This document shows positions 32,591-42,145 of a DNA stretch of 64,000 nucleotides, one piece after another; position 1 is the first letter of the stretch, and each line of letters starts with the position of its first letter. The stretch is from JANQEA01 sp964466035 (GTDB lineage Bacteria; Bipolaricaulota; Bipolaricaulia; UBA7950; UBA9294): positions 40,054-104,053 of the forward strand of contig CAYXLR010000007.1 in assembly GCA_964466035.1 (NCBI GenBank). The letters are read 5' to 3'. A model generated the notes under the pieces. That model was not told the origin of the DNA and searched no databases. It saw nothing but the letters and a program-made list of their open reading frames with translations. A program made the position numbers and the translations under genes.

Positions 32591-33444
32591 ACGTGAGGGC
32601 GTATCCGGACGCGAGGTCGTTTCTCGACGGGGCCGAGGCGCCCCTGCTGCGCAACGAGGCGAGGAACGGCCTGATCCTCGGGATCGCGGATCGGGTGCGC
32701 GCCGGCCGGTCCTACGGGGGCGATCCACCGTACTTCCTGACCGTCGAAGAGGACGGAGCGCTCGTCGCGGCGGCGATCCGGACGCCTCCGTTCCCTCTGA
32801 TCGTCCACTGTGTCGAGGACCGTCTCGACGCGCTCGACCCGCTCGTCGATCACCTTTTCACCGCCGACCCGGGGCTTCCGGCGGTGAACGGGGAGGCCCG
32901 GGCGGCCGCCGCGTTCGCGAACCGGTGGGCGGAGCGGTCGAGCGGGCGGGTGGAGGTCGGGATGCGGATGCGCGTCTACGCTCTGTACGACGTCGATCCG
33001 CCGATCGGGGTTCCCGGTCGGATGCGCCTCGCGCGGGCCGAGGACGTGGACCTCCTCGCGGAGTGGATGCTCGGCTTCCACGAGGAAGCGGTCTCCGGCG
33101 ATCCGCCGGGCGATCCACGGGAGACCGTGCGCCGGTTCATGCAGTCGGGGACCTTGGCCGTCTGGGACCGCGACGGACCGGTGTCGATGGCCGGGAGTTC
33201 GCGGGGGTCGAGGAACGGTGCGGCGGTCAGCGCGGTCTACACGCCGCCGGAGCACCGTAGGAACGGGTACGCCTCGGCCTGCGTCGCGGCGCTCTGTCGG
33301 AGGCTGCTCGATGAGGGAAACGCGTTCTGCACCCTGTACGCCGACCTGGCGAACCCGACGTCGAACAAGATCTACCGGCGGATCGGGTTCCGCCCGGTGG
33401 CCGAAGCGGCGGTCTACCGGTTCACCCCCGGAGCGAGGGCATAG
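32587..33444 (+). CDS. GNAT family N-acetyltransferase
   Basis: A 285-residue protein whose C-terminal half is a GNAT domain with the acetyl-CoA loop VYTPPEHRRNGYASACVAALCRRLL and the NPTSNKIYRRIGFRPVAEAAVYRF strand-helix. The N-terminal ~130 residues form a second, divergent domain. ATG 32587 overlaps the CYTH stop (ATGA). The acceptor is unknown. Confidence 0.83.
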   Translation: MNVRAYPDARSFLDGAEAPLLRNEARNGLILGIADRVRAGRSYGGDPPYFLTVEEDGALVAAAIRTPPFPLIVHCVEDRLDALDPLVDHLFTADPGLPAVNGEARAAAAFANRWAERSSGRVEVGMRMRVYALYDVDPPIGVPGRMRLARAEDVDLLAEWMLGFHEEAVSGDPPGDPRETVRRFMQSGTLAVWDRDGPVSMAGSSRGSRNGAAVSAVYTPPEHRRNGYASACVAALCRRLLDEGNAFCTLYADLANPTSNKIYRRIGFRPVAEAAVYRFTPGARA

Positions 33445-33446
33445 GC

Positions 33447-34883
33447 ATGGTCCGTTACGCGTCGGAGACGAAGACGAAGATCGTCTGCACGATCGGCCCC
33501 GCGTCGAGCGATCGAGCGACCGTTCGCGCGTTGATCCGTGCCGGGATGGACGTGGCGCGGATCAACCTCTCGTACGGAACGCGGGAGGCTCACGAGGAGG
33601 CGATCCGCGCCGTCCGCGAGGTCGCGGAGGAGGAAGGCGCCGTCGTCGCGGTGATGGCCGACCTGCAGGGACCGAAGCTTCGAATCGGCCGGCTGGCCGC
33701 CCCGATCGACCTCTCCCCCGGCGGCTGGATCGCATTCACGACGCTGGAATCCGACGGATCCGATCGCGTCGTCCCCCTCCCGCATCCGGAGCTGATCGCC
33801 GGGGCGCACACGGGCGACCGCCTCCTCCTCGACGACGGCATGCTCGAGGTCGAGGTTCGCGAGGTTCGCCCGGACGTGTTGATCGGGAAGATCCTCGTCG
33901 GTGGCGAGCTGTCGTCCTGTAAGGGGGTCGCCGCGCCGGGCGGGACGTCGAAGGTCGCCGCCCTGACGGAGAAGGATCGAGAGGACGCGCGATTCGCCGC
34001 CGAGGCGGGCGTCGACTTCCTCGCCCTCTCGTTCGTCCGTACCGCCGAGGACCTCCGCGAGCTTCGAGGGCTGCTCGACGAGCGCGCGCCGGGCCTCGAG
34101 ATCGGGATCGTCGCCAAGATCGAGAAGCGCGAGGCGCTCGATCATCTGTCGGAGATCCTCCGTGCCTCCGACGCGGTGATGGTCGCCCGCGGCGACCTCG
34201 GCGTGGAGACGTCGCCGCAGCGGGTTCCGATCCTTCAGAAGGAGATCATCCGGCGCTGCAACCGGCTGGGGATCCCTGTGATCACCGCGACGCAGATGCT
34301 CCAGTCGATGGTCGAGGCCCCGCGGCCGACCCGCGCCGAGGCGAGCGACGTGGCGAACGCGATCCTCGACGGGACCGACGCGGTGATGCTCTCGGCCGAG
34401 ACGGCCGTCGGGCGGCACCCGGTCGAGGCAGTGGCGATGATCCGGGAGATCTCGGCGATCGCCGAGCGGGAGATGATCCACCGGGAGGAGGACGGGCCCT
34501 CCGATCCGATCGAGCACACCCACCCGGTCACCGACGCCATCGGACGGGCGACCGTGCGCGTCGCTCGAGAGATCGACGCGTCGCTCATCGTCACGTCGAC
34601 GCACAGCGGCTACACGGCGCGGCAGGTCGCGCGGGAGCGTCCGATGCGCCCGATCGTCGCGTTCACGCCGCGGGAGTCGACGCTCCGCCGGCTCGCCCTC
34701 GTCTGGGGGATCACGCCGGTCCTCGTTCCGGCCCACCGATCGACGGACGAGATGCTGGAGACGGTCGGAAGGCTCCTCGTCGAGCGCGGTGAGGCCCGCC
34801 CCGGCGACGCGGTCGTCGTCACCGGCGGGATCCCGGCCGGGAGCGAGGGGACGACCAACTTCATCAAGGTCCATCGAATCTGA
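33447..34883 (+). CDS. pyk: Pyruvate kinase
   Basis: The 478-residue glycolytic enzyme has the TKIVCTIGPASSDRATVRALIRAGMDVARINLSYGTREAH start. Later blocks are MADLQGPKLRIG, the B-domain, the catalytic lysine region IVAKIEKREALDHLSEI, MVARGDLGVE, TATQMLQSMVEAPRPTRAEASDVANAILDGTDAVMLSAETA and the C-terminal domain. The substrate site is intact. Position 37 is Tyr where many enzymes have Phe-Ser. It starts two bases after the GNAT gene. Confidence 0.96.
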   Translation: MVRYASETKTKIVCTIGPASSDRATVRALIRAGMDVARINLSYGTREAHEEAIRAVREVAEEEGAVVAVMADLQGPKLRIGRLAAPIDLSPGGWIAFTTLESDGSDRVVPLPHPELIAGAHTGDRLLLDDGMLEVEVREVRPDVLIGKILVGGELSSCKGVAAPGGTSKVAALTEKDREDARFAAEAGVDFLALSFVRTAEDLRELRGLLDERAPGLEIGIVAKIEKREALDHLSEILRASDAVMVARGDLGVETSPQRVPILQKEIIRRCNRLGIPVITATQMLQSMVEAPRPTRAEASDVANAILDGTDAVMLSAETAVGRHPVEAVAMIREISAIAEREMIHREEDGPSDPIEHTHPVTDAIGRATVRVAREIDASLIVTSTHSGYTARQVARERPMRPIVAFTPRESTLRRLALVWGITPVLVPAHRSTDEMLETVGRLLVERGEARPGDAVVVTGGIPAGSEGTTNFIKVHRI

Positions 34884-34998
34884 AAGCGAGGCCCGGCCGC
34901 TCCTCGTTCGCCTCGGCCCGAGCGCTTCTTCGGCCGTCACGATCGAAATGAGTTCTCGTCGGGAGACCGTTCGGCGTGCGGACGGTTCGGCCGCGGCC

Positions 34999-35028
34999 TT
35001 GATCGGATCGGCGGGGCTCTGGTAGGCT
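34999..35028 (+). promoter_or_regulatory. Possible promoter of the peptide importer
   Basis: TTGATC (34999-35004), 18 bases, TAGGCT (35023-35028), 80 bases before the binding-protein ATG. Confidence 0.4.
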
Positions 35029-35108
35029 GAGCGGAGAGAGGACCCTCGACTCAAGTTTCGGCGCCGTCTCGCGCCGACGGCGGACACGCATCGTAAGGAG
35101 GGATCAGC

Positions 35109-36602
35109 ATGCGCGAAAAAACTGTCCTCGTCTTGTTTCTGTCGGCCGTGCTTCTGGCGACGGTTTCCGGAGCGGCGCTCGGCCAGTCGGTCTTCCGCGC
35201 CGCGATGCAGCCGATCGTCCAGATCGATCCGGCGCTGATCTCGTCGGACGCCGAGGTCGCGGTGGCGAACGCGGTGTACGACTACCTCGTCGACGTCGAC
35301 GCAGGCAGCCGCGTCGTCCCACGGCTGGCCCGATCTTGGGAGGTCAGCGCCGACGGAACGGAGTACACGTTCGTCCTCGCCGAGGGGGTTCGGTTCCACG
35401 ACGGGAGTGCCCTCGTCCCCGGAGACGTCGTCTGGACGTTCGATCGGCTCCGCGACCCGGCCAACGGCTTCGCGACGGAATCCGTCTACGCGAACATCGA
35501 GCGGATCGACGTCACCGGTCCGAACGAGGTGACGTTCCGCCTGACGGAGCCGAACCCGTTCTTCCTCTACGACCTGAGCGACAACCACGCGCTCGTCGTG
35601 AAGCGTGGGACGACCGACTTCTCGACGTTCAACGGGACCGGACCGTTCGTCGTCGAGGAGTACCGGCCCGAGGACCGGATCGTCATGCGGGCGAACCCGG
35701 ACTACTTCCTCGAGGGGCTGCCGGCGCTCGATCGCCTGGAGTTCATCTTCTTCGGCGACCAGGTCGCGGCCGTCGACGCGCTGCGCGGCGGACAGGTCGA
35801 CATGGCGTGGCGGATGTCCTCGGCGCTCTTCCTGATGCTGCAGAGCGAGCCGGGGATCGTCGCCGTCGACGTCCCGACGAACGGGTTCGACCTCGTCCGC
35901 CTCCGCTCCGACGTGCCGCCCGGAAACGACCCGGCCGTCCTCGAGGCGATGAAGCGGGCGACCGACCGGGAGGCGATCTTCCAGATCGTCCAGCTCGGCC
36001 TCGGCGCCGTCGGGCGGGACAGCCCGATCGGCCCGCTGTACGCCGACTACTACGACGAGTCGACGCCGATCCCAACGCGGGATCCGGACGCGGCGCGAGA
36101 CGTCCTGGCGGACGCTGGCTACCCGGACGGCCTGACGATCGACCTGTACACCCCGGACACCGGCGGTCGACCGGACCTCGCGGTTGTCCTGAAGGAGCAG
36201 TGGGCCGACGCCGGGATCACCGTCAACGTGATCGTCGAGCCGGAGTCCGTCTACTACGGCGAGAACCACTGGCTGGACAAGGAGCTCGGGATCACCGGTT
36301 GGGGGTCGCGCCCGTACCCGCAGTTCTACATGAACACGATGCTGACCTGCGACGCAGTCTGGAACGAGTCGCGCTTCTGCGACGCCGAGTTCGACGCGCT
36401 CGCCCAGACCGCCGGGACAACCCTCGACGAGGCGGAGCGGGTCGCCGCCTACGCCGAGATCCAGCGGATCCTGATCGAGCGCGGCCCGGTCGTCGTCCCG
36501 TACTTCTTCGCCGCGGTCGCCGCGTACTCCGATCGGTTCGACGGGCTGGAGCTGAAGGCGTTCCCCGGCCGGACCGACTTCCGGATGGTGTACGAGAAAT
36601 AG
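35109..36602 (+). CDS. Peptide/nickel-type ABC transporter substrate-binding protein
   Basis: The 497-residue family-5 binding protein has a signal peptide (VLVLFLSAVLLATVSGAALGQ). Typical segments are LARSWEVSADGTEYTFVLAEGVRFHDGS, NGTGPFVVEEYRPEDRIVMRANPDYF, ATDREAIFQIVQLGLG and EYAEIQ-like C-terminal blocks (YAEIQRILIERGPVVVPYFF). It probably binds oligopeptides or similar. AAGGAGGGA precedes ATG 35109. It heads the dpp-like operon. Confidence 0.92.
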   Translation: MREKTVLVLFLSAVLLATVSGAALGQSVFRAAMQPIVQIDPALISSDAEVAVANAVYDYLVDVDAGSRVVPRLARSWEVSADGTEYTFVLAEGVRFHDGSALVPGDVVWTFDRLRDPANGFATESVYANIERIDVTGPNEVTFRLTEPNPFFLYDLSDNHALVVKRGTTDFSTFNGTGPFVVEEYRPEDRIVMRANPDYFLEGLPALDRLEFIFFGDQVAAVDALRGGQVDMAWRMSSALFLMLQSEPGIVAVDVPTNGFDLVRLRSDVPPGNDPAVLEAMKRATDREAIFQIVQLGLGAVGRDSPIGPLYADYYDESTPIPTRDPDAARDVLADAGYPDGLTIDLYTPDTGGRPDLAVVLKEQWADAGITVNVIVEPESVYYGENHWLDKELGITGWGSRPYPQFYMNTMLTCDAVWNESRFCDAEFDALAQTAGTTLDEAERVAAYAEIQRILIERGPVVVPYFFAAVAAYSDRFDGLELKAFPGRTDFRMVYEK

Positions 36603-36610
36603 TGCGTGGA

Positions 36611-36638
36611 GGGGGGCGATGCACAGGCCTCGCCCCCC
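36611..36638 (+). terminator. Stem-loop between binding-protein and permease genes
   Basis: GGGGGGCGA (36611-36619) and TCGCCCCCC (36630-36638) pair perfectly, without a U-run. Such a structure after a binding-protein gene often raises its transcript level relative to the membrane components. Confidence 0.55.
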
Positions 36639-36665
36639 TGACTTCGAACTAAGGACGGCAACTCG

Positions 36666-39632
36666 GTGAAGCCACACCGTCGACCGACCAGTCGGGTTCT
36701 GCGTGATCTGTACCGCAAGCCGGCCTCGGCGTTCGGGGCGACCGTCGTCCTCCTCTTCGTCCTCCTGGCGATCCTCGCCCCGTGGATCGCTCCCTACGGG
36801 CCGACCGAGCAGATCTACACGGACGCTCGACAGCCGCCGTCGGCGACGCATTGGTTCGGCACCGATCACCTCGGGCGCGACGTCTTCAGCCGGATCGTCC
36901 ACGGCGCCCGCAGCATCCTCTCGCTGGCCGGCCTCGGGGCCCTCCTGGCCGTCGGGGCCGGGACCGTCTTCGGGCTACTCTCCGGGTACCTCGGAGGATG
37001 GTTCGACGAGCTGTTGATGCGGGTCTTCGACTCCGTCCTCGCGATCCCTGCCCTGTTGCTCGCCCTCGTCCTCCTCGGGACCGTCGGGCCATCCCGCGCG
37101 TCCGTCCTCGCGGTCATCGCCGTGGTCTACACGCCGATCGTCGCCCGCGTCGTGCGGAGCGAGACCCTGGCGATCAAGTCGCAGGGGTTCGTCGAGACGG
37201 CGCGCCTCCAGGGGGAGCGGCTCCCGCGGATCCTCCTTCGCGAGATCCTCCCCTCGGTCCTCCCGGCGCTGTCGGTCGAGGCGGCGCTCCGGTTCTCGTA
37301 CGGGATCTTCCTTGTCGCGTCGCTCGGCTTCCTCGGCGTCGGGGTGCAGCCGCCGAGCCCGGACTGGGGGCTGATGGTCAAGGAGGCGAGGACCTACATT
37401 CGGCTCGCCCCGTGGTCGCTCTACTTCCCGGTCGGCGCGATCTCCCTTCTCGTTATCGGAGTCAACCTGACCGCCGACGGCCTGAAGCGGGCGCTGCGTC
37501 CGTCGACCGAGGAGCTGTCTCCGCGCGCCCGCCGTCGGATCCTCCGCGCTCGGAAGACGGCCGGTGGAGCGAACAACGCGGATGGCTCCGAGGGCGCGCT
37601 CGCGTCGCTCGACGGCGTGACCGTCTCCTATTACCAGGACGGAGAGTGGCTCGACGCGGTCCGCGACGTCTCCCTCGAGATCCTCCCCGGCGAGACCCTC
37701 GGCCTGGTCGGCGAGTCCGGGTCGGGGAAGTCGACGCTCGCCCTCGCCGTCGCCCAGTACCTGGCCGCCAACGGGGCCGTCCGCGCCGGGCGGATCCGAT
37801 TCGGAGGGAGGGACCTGCTCGGCCTCTCGCCCCGGGACTTGCGGGAGATCCGCGGCGCGCAGATCGGCCTCGTCCCGCAGAACCCGCTCGCCTCGCTCAA
37901 CCCGTCGATCCGGGTCGGGGAGCAAATCGCCGAGATCGTCCGACGACACGCCGGGGCGTCGATCGGCGCGGCGAGGGCCTCCGCGATCGAGCTCCTCCGT
38001 CGCGTCCGGATCGCGGATCCGGAGCGGGTCGCCCGTCGGTATCCGCATCAACTCTCGGGAGGGATGCAGCAGCGCGTCATGATCGCGATGGGCCTGTCGA
38101 CGTCCCCGCGGCTCCTCCTCTTCGACGAGCCGACGACCGGTCTCGACGTGACGACGGAGGCGGCGATCCTCGATCTCGTCTTCGATCTCCTCGGATCGGG
38201 GGACCGGGGGAGCCTCTACATCACCCACGACCTCGGCGTCGTCTCGCGCGTCGCCACCCGGGTGGCCGTCCTCTACGCCGGAGAGCTCGTCGAGACCGGC
38301 CCGACCGACGGGCTCCTTCGCGCTCCGCGACACCCGTACACGCGCGGCCTGCTGGCCAGCCTGCCGAAGCTGGAGAGGAGAGGGACGGCGCTTACGTCGA
38401 TGAGCGGCTCGATCCCCGCCCTCGACGCGATCCCGACCGGCTGCGTCTTCCGGCCCCGCTGTCCGTGGGCCGCCGAGGTCTGCGAGGAGAGGCCGCCGAT
38501 CGAGGCGATCGAGGGGGATCGCACGATCCGATGCCATCGATGGACCGAGATCGGGGCGCCGCAGGAAGCGCAGCGAACCGTGGACACCGCGGCCGAGGAC
38601 CGAGGCCGGAGGGTCGTGGTCCGTGCCGAGGACGTCGAGACGGCCTTCCCGATCCCGCGGTCGTTGGTCGAGATCCTCCAGAGGAAAGCACGGCTGGCCG
38701 TTCGCGCCGTCGACGGCGTCACGCTGTCGATCGATGAGGGGCGGACGCTCGGCCTGGTCGGCGAGAGCGGGTGCGGGAAGACGACGCTCGCCCGGACGAT
38801 CCTCGGCCTCGATGCGCTCCGTGCGGGGTCGATCCGCCTCGATGGCGAGAATCTCCCGCCGACGCTCCGGGGAAGGAAACGCGGAACGCTCAGACGGATC
38901 CAGGCGGTCGCACAGGATCCGGACCAGGCGCTCAACCCGCATGTGTCCGTCGCCGCCGCGGTGGCGCGCCCGCTGATCACGCTCGCCGGTTTCCGTCGGT
39001 CCGAGGCGCGGGCCGAGGCGCTCCGGATGCTCGAGCGGGTCGGGCTCTCCGCGTCGTACGCGTCGCGCCTTCCGGGGCAGCTCTCCGGCGGGGAGAAGCA
39101 GCGGGTCGCGATCGCACGAGCGGTCGCCGCGGGGCCCGATCTCGTCCTCTTCGACGAGGCGACGTCGTCGCTCGACGTGTCGGTCCAGGCGCGGATCCTC
39201 AACCTGCTCGCCGAGCTGCAGTCTGGCGGCGCCGGGGCGTACCTGTTCATCACCCACGATCTGGCCGTCGTCTCGCACCTCTCCGACGGCATCGGCGTCC
39301 TGTATCTCGGAAGGCTGATGGAGATCGGATCGACCGACGAGGTGCTCGCGCCGCCGTACCACCCGTACACCGAGGCGCTCCTGTCGGCCTTCCCGTCCCT
39401 CGGGCGGACGGAAGGACGCGCGCGCGTCCGACTCGAGGGGGAGATCCCGAGCCCGATCGACCGCCCGAGCGGCTGTCCGTTCCACACCCGCTGCCCGAGG
39501 ACGCTGGGGGCGGTCTGCGTCGAACGCGAACCGCCGTGGCGTCTGACCGAGACCGGGCACGCGATAACCTGCCACATCCCGCTCGAAGAGCTCCGCCGGA
39601 TCCAGGCGCCGCTGCTCGGAGGCGATGCGTGA
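36666..39632 (+). CDS. Fused peptide ABC transporter permease-ATPase-ATPase (DppC-DppD-DppF)
   Basis: One 988-residue frame contains three usual operon products. Residues ~1-280 are a DppC-type permease: WFGTDHLGRDVFSRIVHGARSIL, six helices, and the EAA loop GFVETARLQGERLPRILLREILP. Residues ~310-630 are a DppD ATPase (GESGSGKST 349-357, LSGGMQQR ~463, LLFDEPTTGLD ~485, C-terminal GCVFRPRCPWAAEVC). Residues ~650-988 are a DppF ATPase (GESGCGKTT 699-707, LSGGEKQRVAIARA, VLFDEATSSLD, GCPFHTRCPRTLGAVC). All motifs are intact. The start is GTG 36666, and the DppB gene overlaps the stop by ATGA. Fusion of all three is unusual. Confidence 0.93.
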   Translation: MKPHRRPTSRVLRDLYRKPASAFGATVVLLFVLLAILAPWIAPYGPTEQIYTDARQPPSATHWFGTDHLGRDVFSRIVHGARSILSLAGLGALLAVGAGTVFGLLSGYLGGWFDELLMRVFDSVLAIPALLLALVLLGTVGPSRASVLAVIAVVYTPIVARVVRSETLAIKSQGFVETARLQGERLPRILLREILPSVLPALSVEAALRFSYGIFLVASLGFLGVGVQPPSPDWGLMVKEARTYIRLAPWSLYFPVGAISLLVIGVNLTADGLKRALRPSTEELSPRARRRILRARKTAGGANNADGSEGALASLDGVTVSYYQDGEWLDAVRDVSLEILPGETLGLVGESGSGKSTLALAVAQYLAANGAVRAGRIRFGGRDLLGLSPRDLREIRGAQIGLVPQNPLASLNPSIRVGEQIAEIVRRHAGASIGAARASAIELLRRVRIADPERVARRYPHQLSGGMQQRVMIAMGLSTSPRLLLFDEPTTGLDVTTEAAILDLVFDLLGSGDRGSLYITHDLGVVSRVATRVAVLYAGELVETGPTDGLLRAPRHPYTRGLLASLPKLERRGTALTSMSGSIPALDAIPTGCVFRPRCPWAAEVCEERPPIEAIEGDRTIRCHRWTEIGAPQEAQRTVDTAAEDRGRRVVVRAEDVETAFPIPRSLVEILQRKARLAVRAVDGVTLSIDEGRTLGLVGESGCGKTTLARTILGLDALRAGSIRLDGENLPPTLRGRKRGTLRRIQAVAQDPDQALNPHVSVAAAVARPLITLAGFRRSEARAEALRMLERVGLSASYASRLPGQLSGGEKQRVAIARAVAAGPDLVLFDEATSSLDVSVQARILNLLAELQSGGAGAYLFITHDLAVVSHLSDGIGVLYLGRLMEIGSTDEVLAPPYHPYTEALLSAFPSLGRTEGRARVRLEGEIPSPIDRPSGCPFHTRCPRTLGAVCVEREPPWRLTETGHAITCHIPLEELRRIQAPLLGGDA

Positions 39633-40576
39633 TGGGACGGATTTTGCTCCGGCGGCTCGGCTTCCTCTTTCTGACCCTGCTTTTGACCTCGGCGCTGATC
39701 TTCTCGGCGACGCAGTTCCTCCCCGGCGACGTCGCGCGGGTGATCCTCGGCCGCGAGGCCGGCGAAGAGGCGGTCGCCGCGCTGCGCGGGGAGCTCGGCC
39801 TCGACCGCCCGGCGATCGTGCAGTACGGGACGTGGCTCGGCCGGTTCGTTCGCGGAGACTGGGGAAAGTCGTTCGGGACCGGCCTGCCCGTCCGTTCGCT
39901 GGTTGTTGAGCGGCTGCGCAACTCGCTGATGCTCGCGGTCGTGGCGCTCGTTCTTGCTGTGCCGTTCTCGATCCTCCTCGGCGTCTGGGCCGGCTTGCGG
40001 GAACACGGGATCGCCGATTCCGCGATCAGTCTCGCGAGCCTCGCCGTCGTCGGGCTGCCTGAGTTCGTCACCGGCGTCCTGCTGATCGAGCTGCTCGCCC
40101 ACCGTTGGGACCTGCTGCCGGCGAGCTCGCCGATCGCGCCGGGGACCGGCTTCTGGGAGGCGCTGCCGTCGCTGATCCTGCCTGCATTGACCGCGACGCT
40201 CGTCCTCCTCGCCTACGTCGCCCGGCTAACGCGGGCCGAGGTCGCCGAGCAGATGCGCCGTCCGTACGTCCGGACGGCGGTGCTGAAAGGACTGCCCCGG
40301 CGGACCGTCGTGTTCAAACACGTCCTGCGGAACGCCCTGTTGCCGACGATCACCGTGGTCGCGATCAGCTTCGGCTGGTTGATCGGCGGGATCATCGTGA
40401 TCGAGAACGTGTTCAACTACCCCGGGCTCGGACGGTTGCTGCTGTTCGCGATCGACCGGCGCGACGTCCCGCTGATGCAGGCGATCGCGATCGTCGTCGT
40501 GATCGGCGTCGTCCTCGCCAACCTGATCGCCGATTTGCTGTACGCAGCCGTCAACCCGCGGATCCGGTACAGGTAG
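39632..40576 (+). CDS. Peptide ABC transporter permease (DppB type)
   Basis: A 314-residue permease with six helices: SALIFSATQFLPGDVARVILG near the start, the EAA loop RAEVAEQMRRPYVRTAVLKGLPRRTVVFKHVLRNALLPTITVV, and the C-terminal VLANLIADLLYAAVNPRIRYR typical of DppB. ATG 39632 overlaps the fusion gene. The order SBP-CDF-B is inverted relative to the common B-C-D-F order. Its last ~30 codons are repeated twice further on, at ~41.9 and ~43.0 kb. Confidence 0.93.
   Translation: MGRILLRRLGFLFLTLLLTSALIFSATQFLPGDVARVILGREAGEEAVAALRGELGLDRPAIVQYGTWLGRFVRGDWGKSFGTGLPVRSLVVERLRNSLMLAVVALVLAVPFSILLGVWAGLREHGIADSAISLASLAVVGLPEFVTGVLLIELLAHRWDLLPASSPIAPGTGFWEALPSLILPALTATLVLLAYVARLTRAEVAEQMRRPYVRTAVLKGLPRRTVVFKHVLRNALLPTITVVAISFGWLIGGIIVIENVFNYPGLGRLLLFAIDRRDVPLMQAIAIVVVIGVVLANLIADLLYAAVNPRIRYR
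40481..40576 (+). repeat. dppB 3'-end repeat, copy A (intact gene end)
   Basis: This is the last ~96 bases of dppB, encoding QAIAIVVVIGVVLANLIADLLYAAVNPRIRYR and the stop. Copies B and C resemble it. The GGATCCGGTACAGGTA end followed by a purine-rich GGGGAGGA is shared with copy C. Confidence 0.85.
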
Positions 40577-40730
40577 GGGGAGGACAAGCCGGGCGTCCAG
40601 ACCTAGCGGAAGCTGGATACGTAGACGGCCAAGGAACGAGCTGCGAGTGCGCAAGCGAGATCCGTCCTCGTGAGCGACTTCAATGCGTGATTACTTGCTG
40701 TGAAGGCAGGTTCTGTAGTACGTATCGTGC

Positions 40731-41795
40731 ATGGTGTTCGAAGAACTGAGCGATGATGACCTCTTGACGGCGCTCAACGAGGTAGTCAGTTGCGTCGGAG
40801 TGAGAGACGAAGAGCCACTTGCGGATTTTCTGCAGTTTCTCGAGAGGAGCGATGCACATGGCTGTGCACAGGAGATCTCGGCCCGCCTTGGGTTGCCCGT
40901 CCACATCAGTCTGTCCTCTCTTGAAGCGGGTAACGCTGAAGGGTTCGGAAGCGTCTTGCTGGCGCCCAGAGGACGGCCGCAGCAGAGCATAGCAGCACGA
41001 ATCGAAATGCCACAACATCCGCCGATGATCGGGACTCAAGGTCTTCAGGGTTACCCGGTCCGTATTCGAGTTAGCTCGAACTGCTACCAATCCCCGGAGA
41101 CCTTCGTCGCGGTACTGGCCCACGAGCTCTCTCACCTTCTCCTAGCCTGCCTGTACCATCCGAAAGGAGACAGCGAGCTATACGTCGATCTTGTTCCCAT
41201 AGCGCTTGGCTTTCGTGACATCATCCGAAGAGGCCGGAAGGTCACACGTGGAATCATGGACGGAACACTGGGCAGCACACAGACGACAACGTATGGCTAT
41301 CTCACCGATTCCCAGTTCGAGTATGCCTGTGACCACGTAGAGGCCATCTTGCAGGCCCATCGGAAATCGTACGATCACCTTGCGGAGGTACTGGCACAGG
41401 TCCAACGCAAGCTTCGCGTTGTTACGCGAAGGTTGACGGCGTTCAATCGATACCTCAAGCACCTAGACAGGCACCCAGTCGGGAGGATGAAAGAAGCCGA
41501 TGCTAGACACATGGTGCGATACCATGACACGGGCTATTGCCGTGACTGGAACGCCGATATCATGTCAACCCGAACCGCTGTCCAGGACGCGAGGCTGTCT
41601 GCACGCAACCCGAATCGCTACACGCATGAAGAAGCCGACCTGATGCAGGGGCACATCCAAGCAATCGAGCTTGCATGTCAGAGACTGAACGCGGTTGATT
41701 CCAGTATCAGAGAAGATCTAAAGATCCTGAGGCATTACGTCCCTCTTCTTCGCCGATTGCAGGTCTGGGTATCCATACATCGCGTGCGCGATTGA
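40731..41795 (+). CDS. Hypothetical HExxH-motif protein (putative zinc metallopeptidase)
   Basis: A 354-residue soluble protein with VAVLAHELSHLLLAC (His131, Glu132, His135) and a following SELYVDLVPIALGF, where Glu149 or Asp153 could be the third metal ligand. A long, helical C-terminal half (residues ~200-350) resembles a coiled coil. The family is not recognised. Base composition is visibly less GC-rich than flanking genes, which suggests transfer. It lies alone between copies A and B of the dppB 3'-end repeat, like a cargo gene. Confidence 0.75.
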   Translation: MVFEELSDDDLLTALNEVVSCVGVRDEEPLADFLQFLERSDAHGCAQEISARLGLPVHISLSSLEAGNAEGFGSVLLAPRGRPQQSIAARIEMPQHPPMIGTQGLQGYPVRIRVSSNCYQSPETFVAVLAHELSHLLLACLYHPKGDSELYVDLVPIALGFRDIIRRGRKVTRGIMDGTLGSTQTTTYGYLTDSQFEYACDHVEAILQAHRKSYDHLAEVLAQVQRKLRVVTRRLTAFNRYLKHLDRHPVGRMKEADARHMVRYHDTGYCRDWNADIMSTRTAVQDARLSARNPNRYTHEEADLMQGHIQAIELACQRLNAVDSSIREDLKILRHYVPLLRRLQVWVSIHRVRD

Positions 41796-41914
41796 CAGAA
41801 GCGAATGCGGTTCGAGATCCTGCGGTCAGAGCTTCTGAACGCGTGGGCACGTGGGTCTGGCGGAGGCATAAGCGTCGGCAGCAAGGTGCGGAATCCATCT
41901 CACGCTTTCCTCAA

Positions 41915-41998
41915 GCGATCGCGATCGTCGTTGTCCTCGCCAACCTCGTGGCCGATCTCCTGTACGCCGCCGTCAATCCACGGATTCGGTGCAAGGTG
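41915..41998 (+). repeat. dppB 3'-end repeat, copy B (degenerate)
   Basis: GCGATCGCGATCGTCG, then a 12-base deletion relative to copy A, then TTGTCCTCGCCAACCT and the rest. In frame it encodes QAIAIVVVLANLVADLLYAAVNPRIRCK, without the stop. It separates the HExxH gene from the HepT/MntA genes. Confidence 0.85.
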
Positions 41999-42145
41999 TA
42001 CGAGGGGAGGCGTCCGCTTGCCCGGGAACCGCCTACGAGCTGAATGGCCAGGAGGATTGACGAGTCGCTCGCGAGAATTCGCACCAAGATCAGCCACCGG
42101 CGCTGGATGAGGCGTCTATGTCGGTGGTCTGAGGCCAGGTGACAG

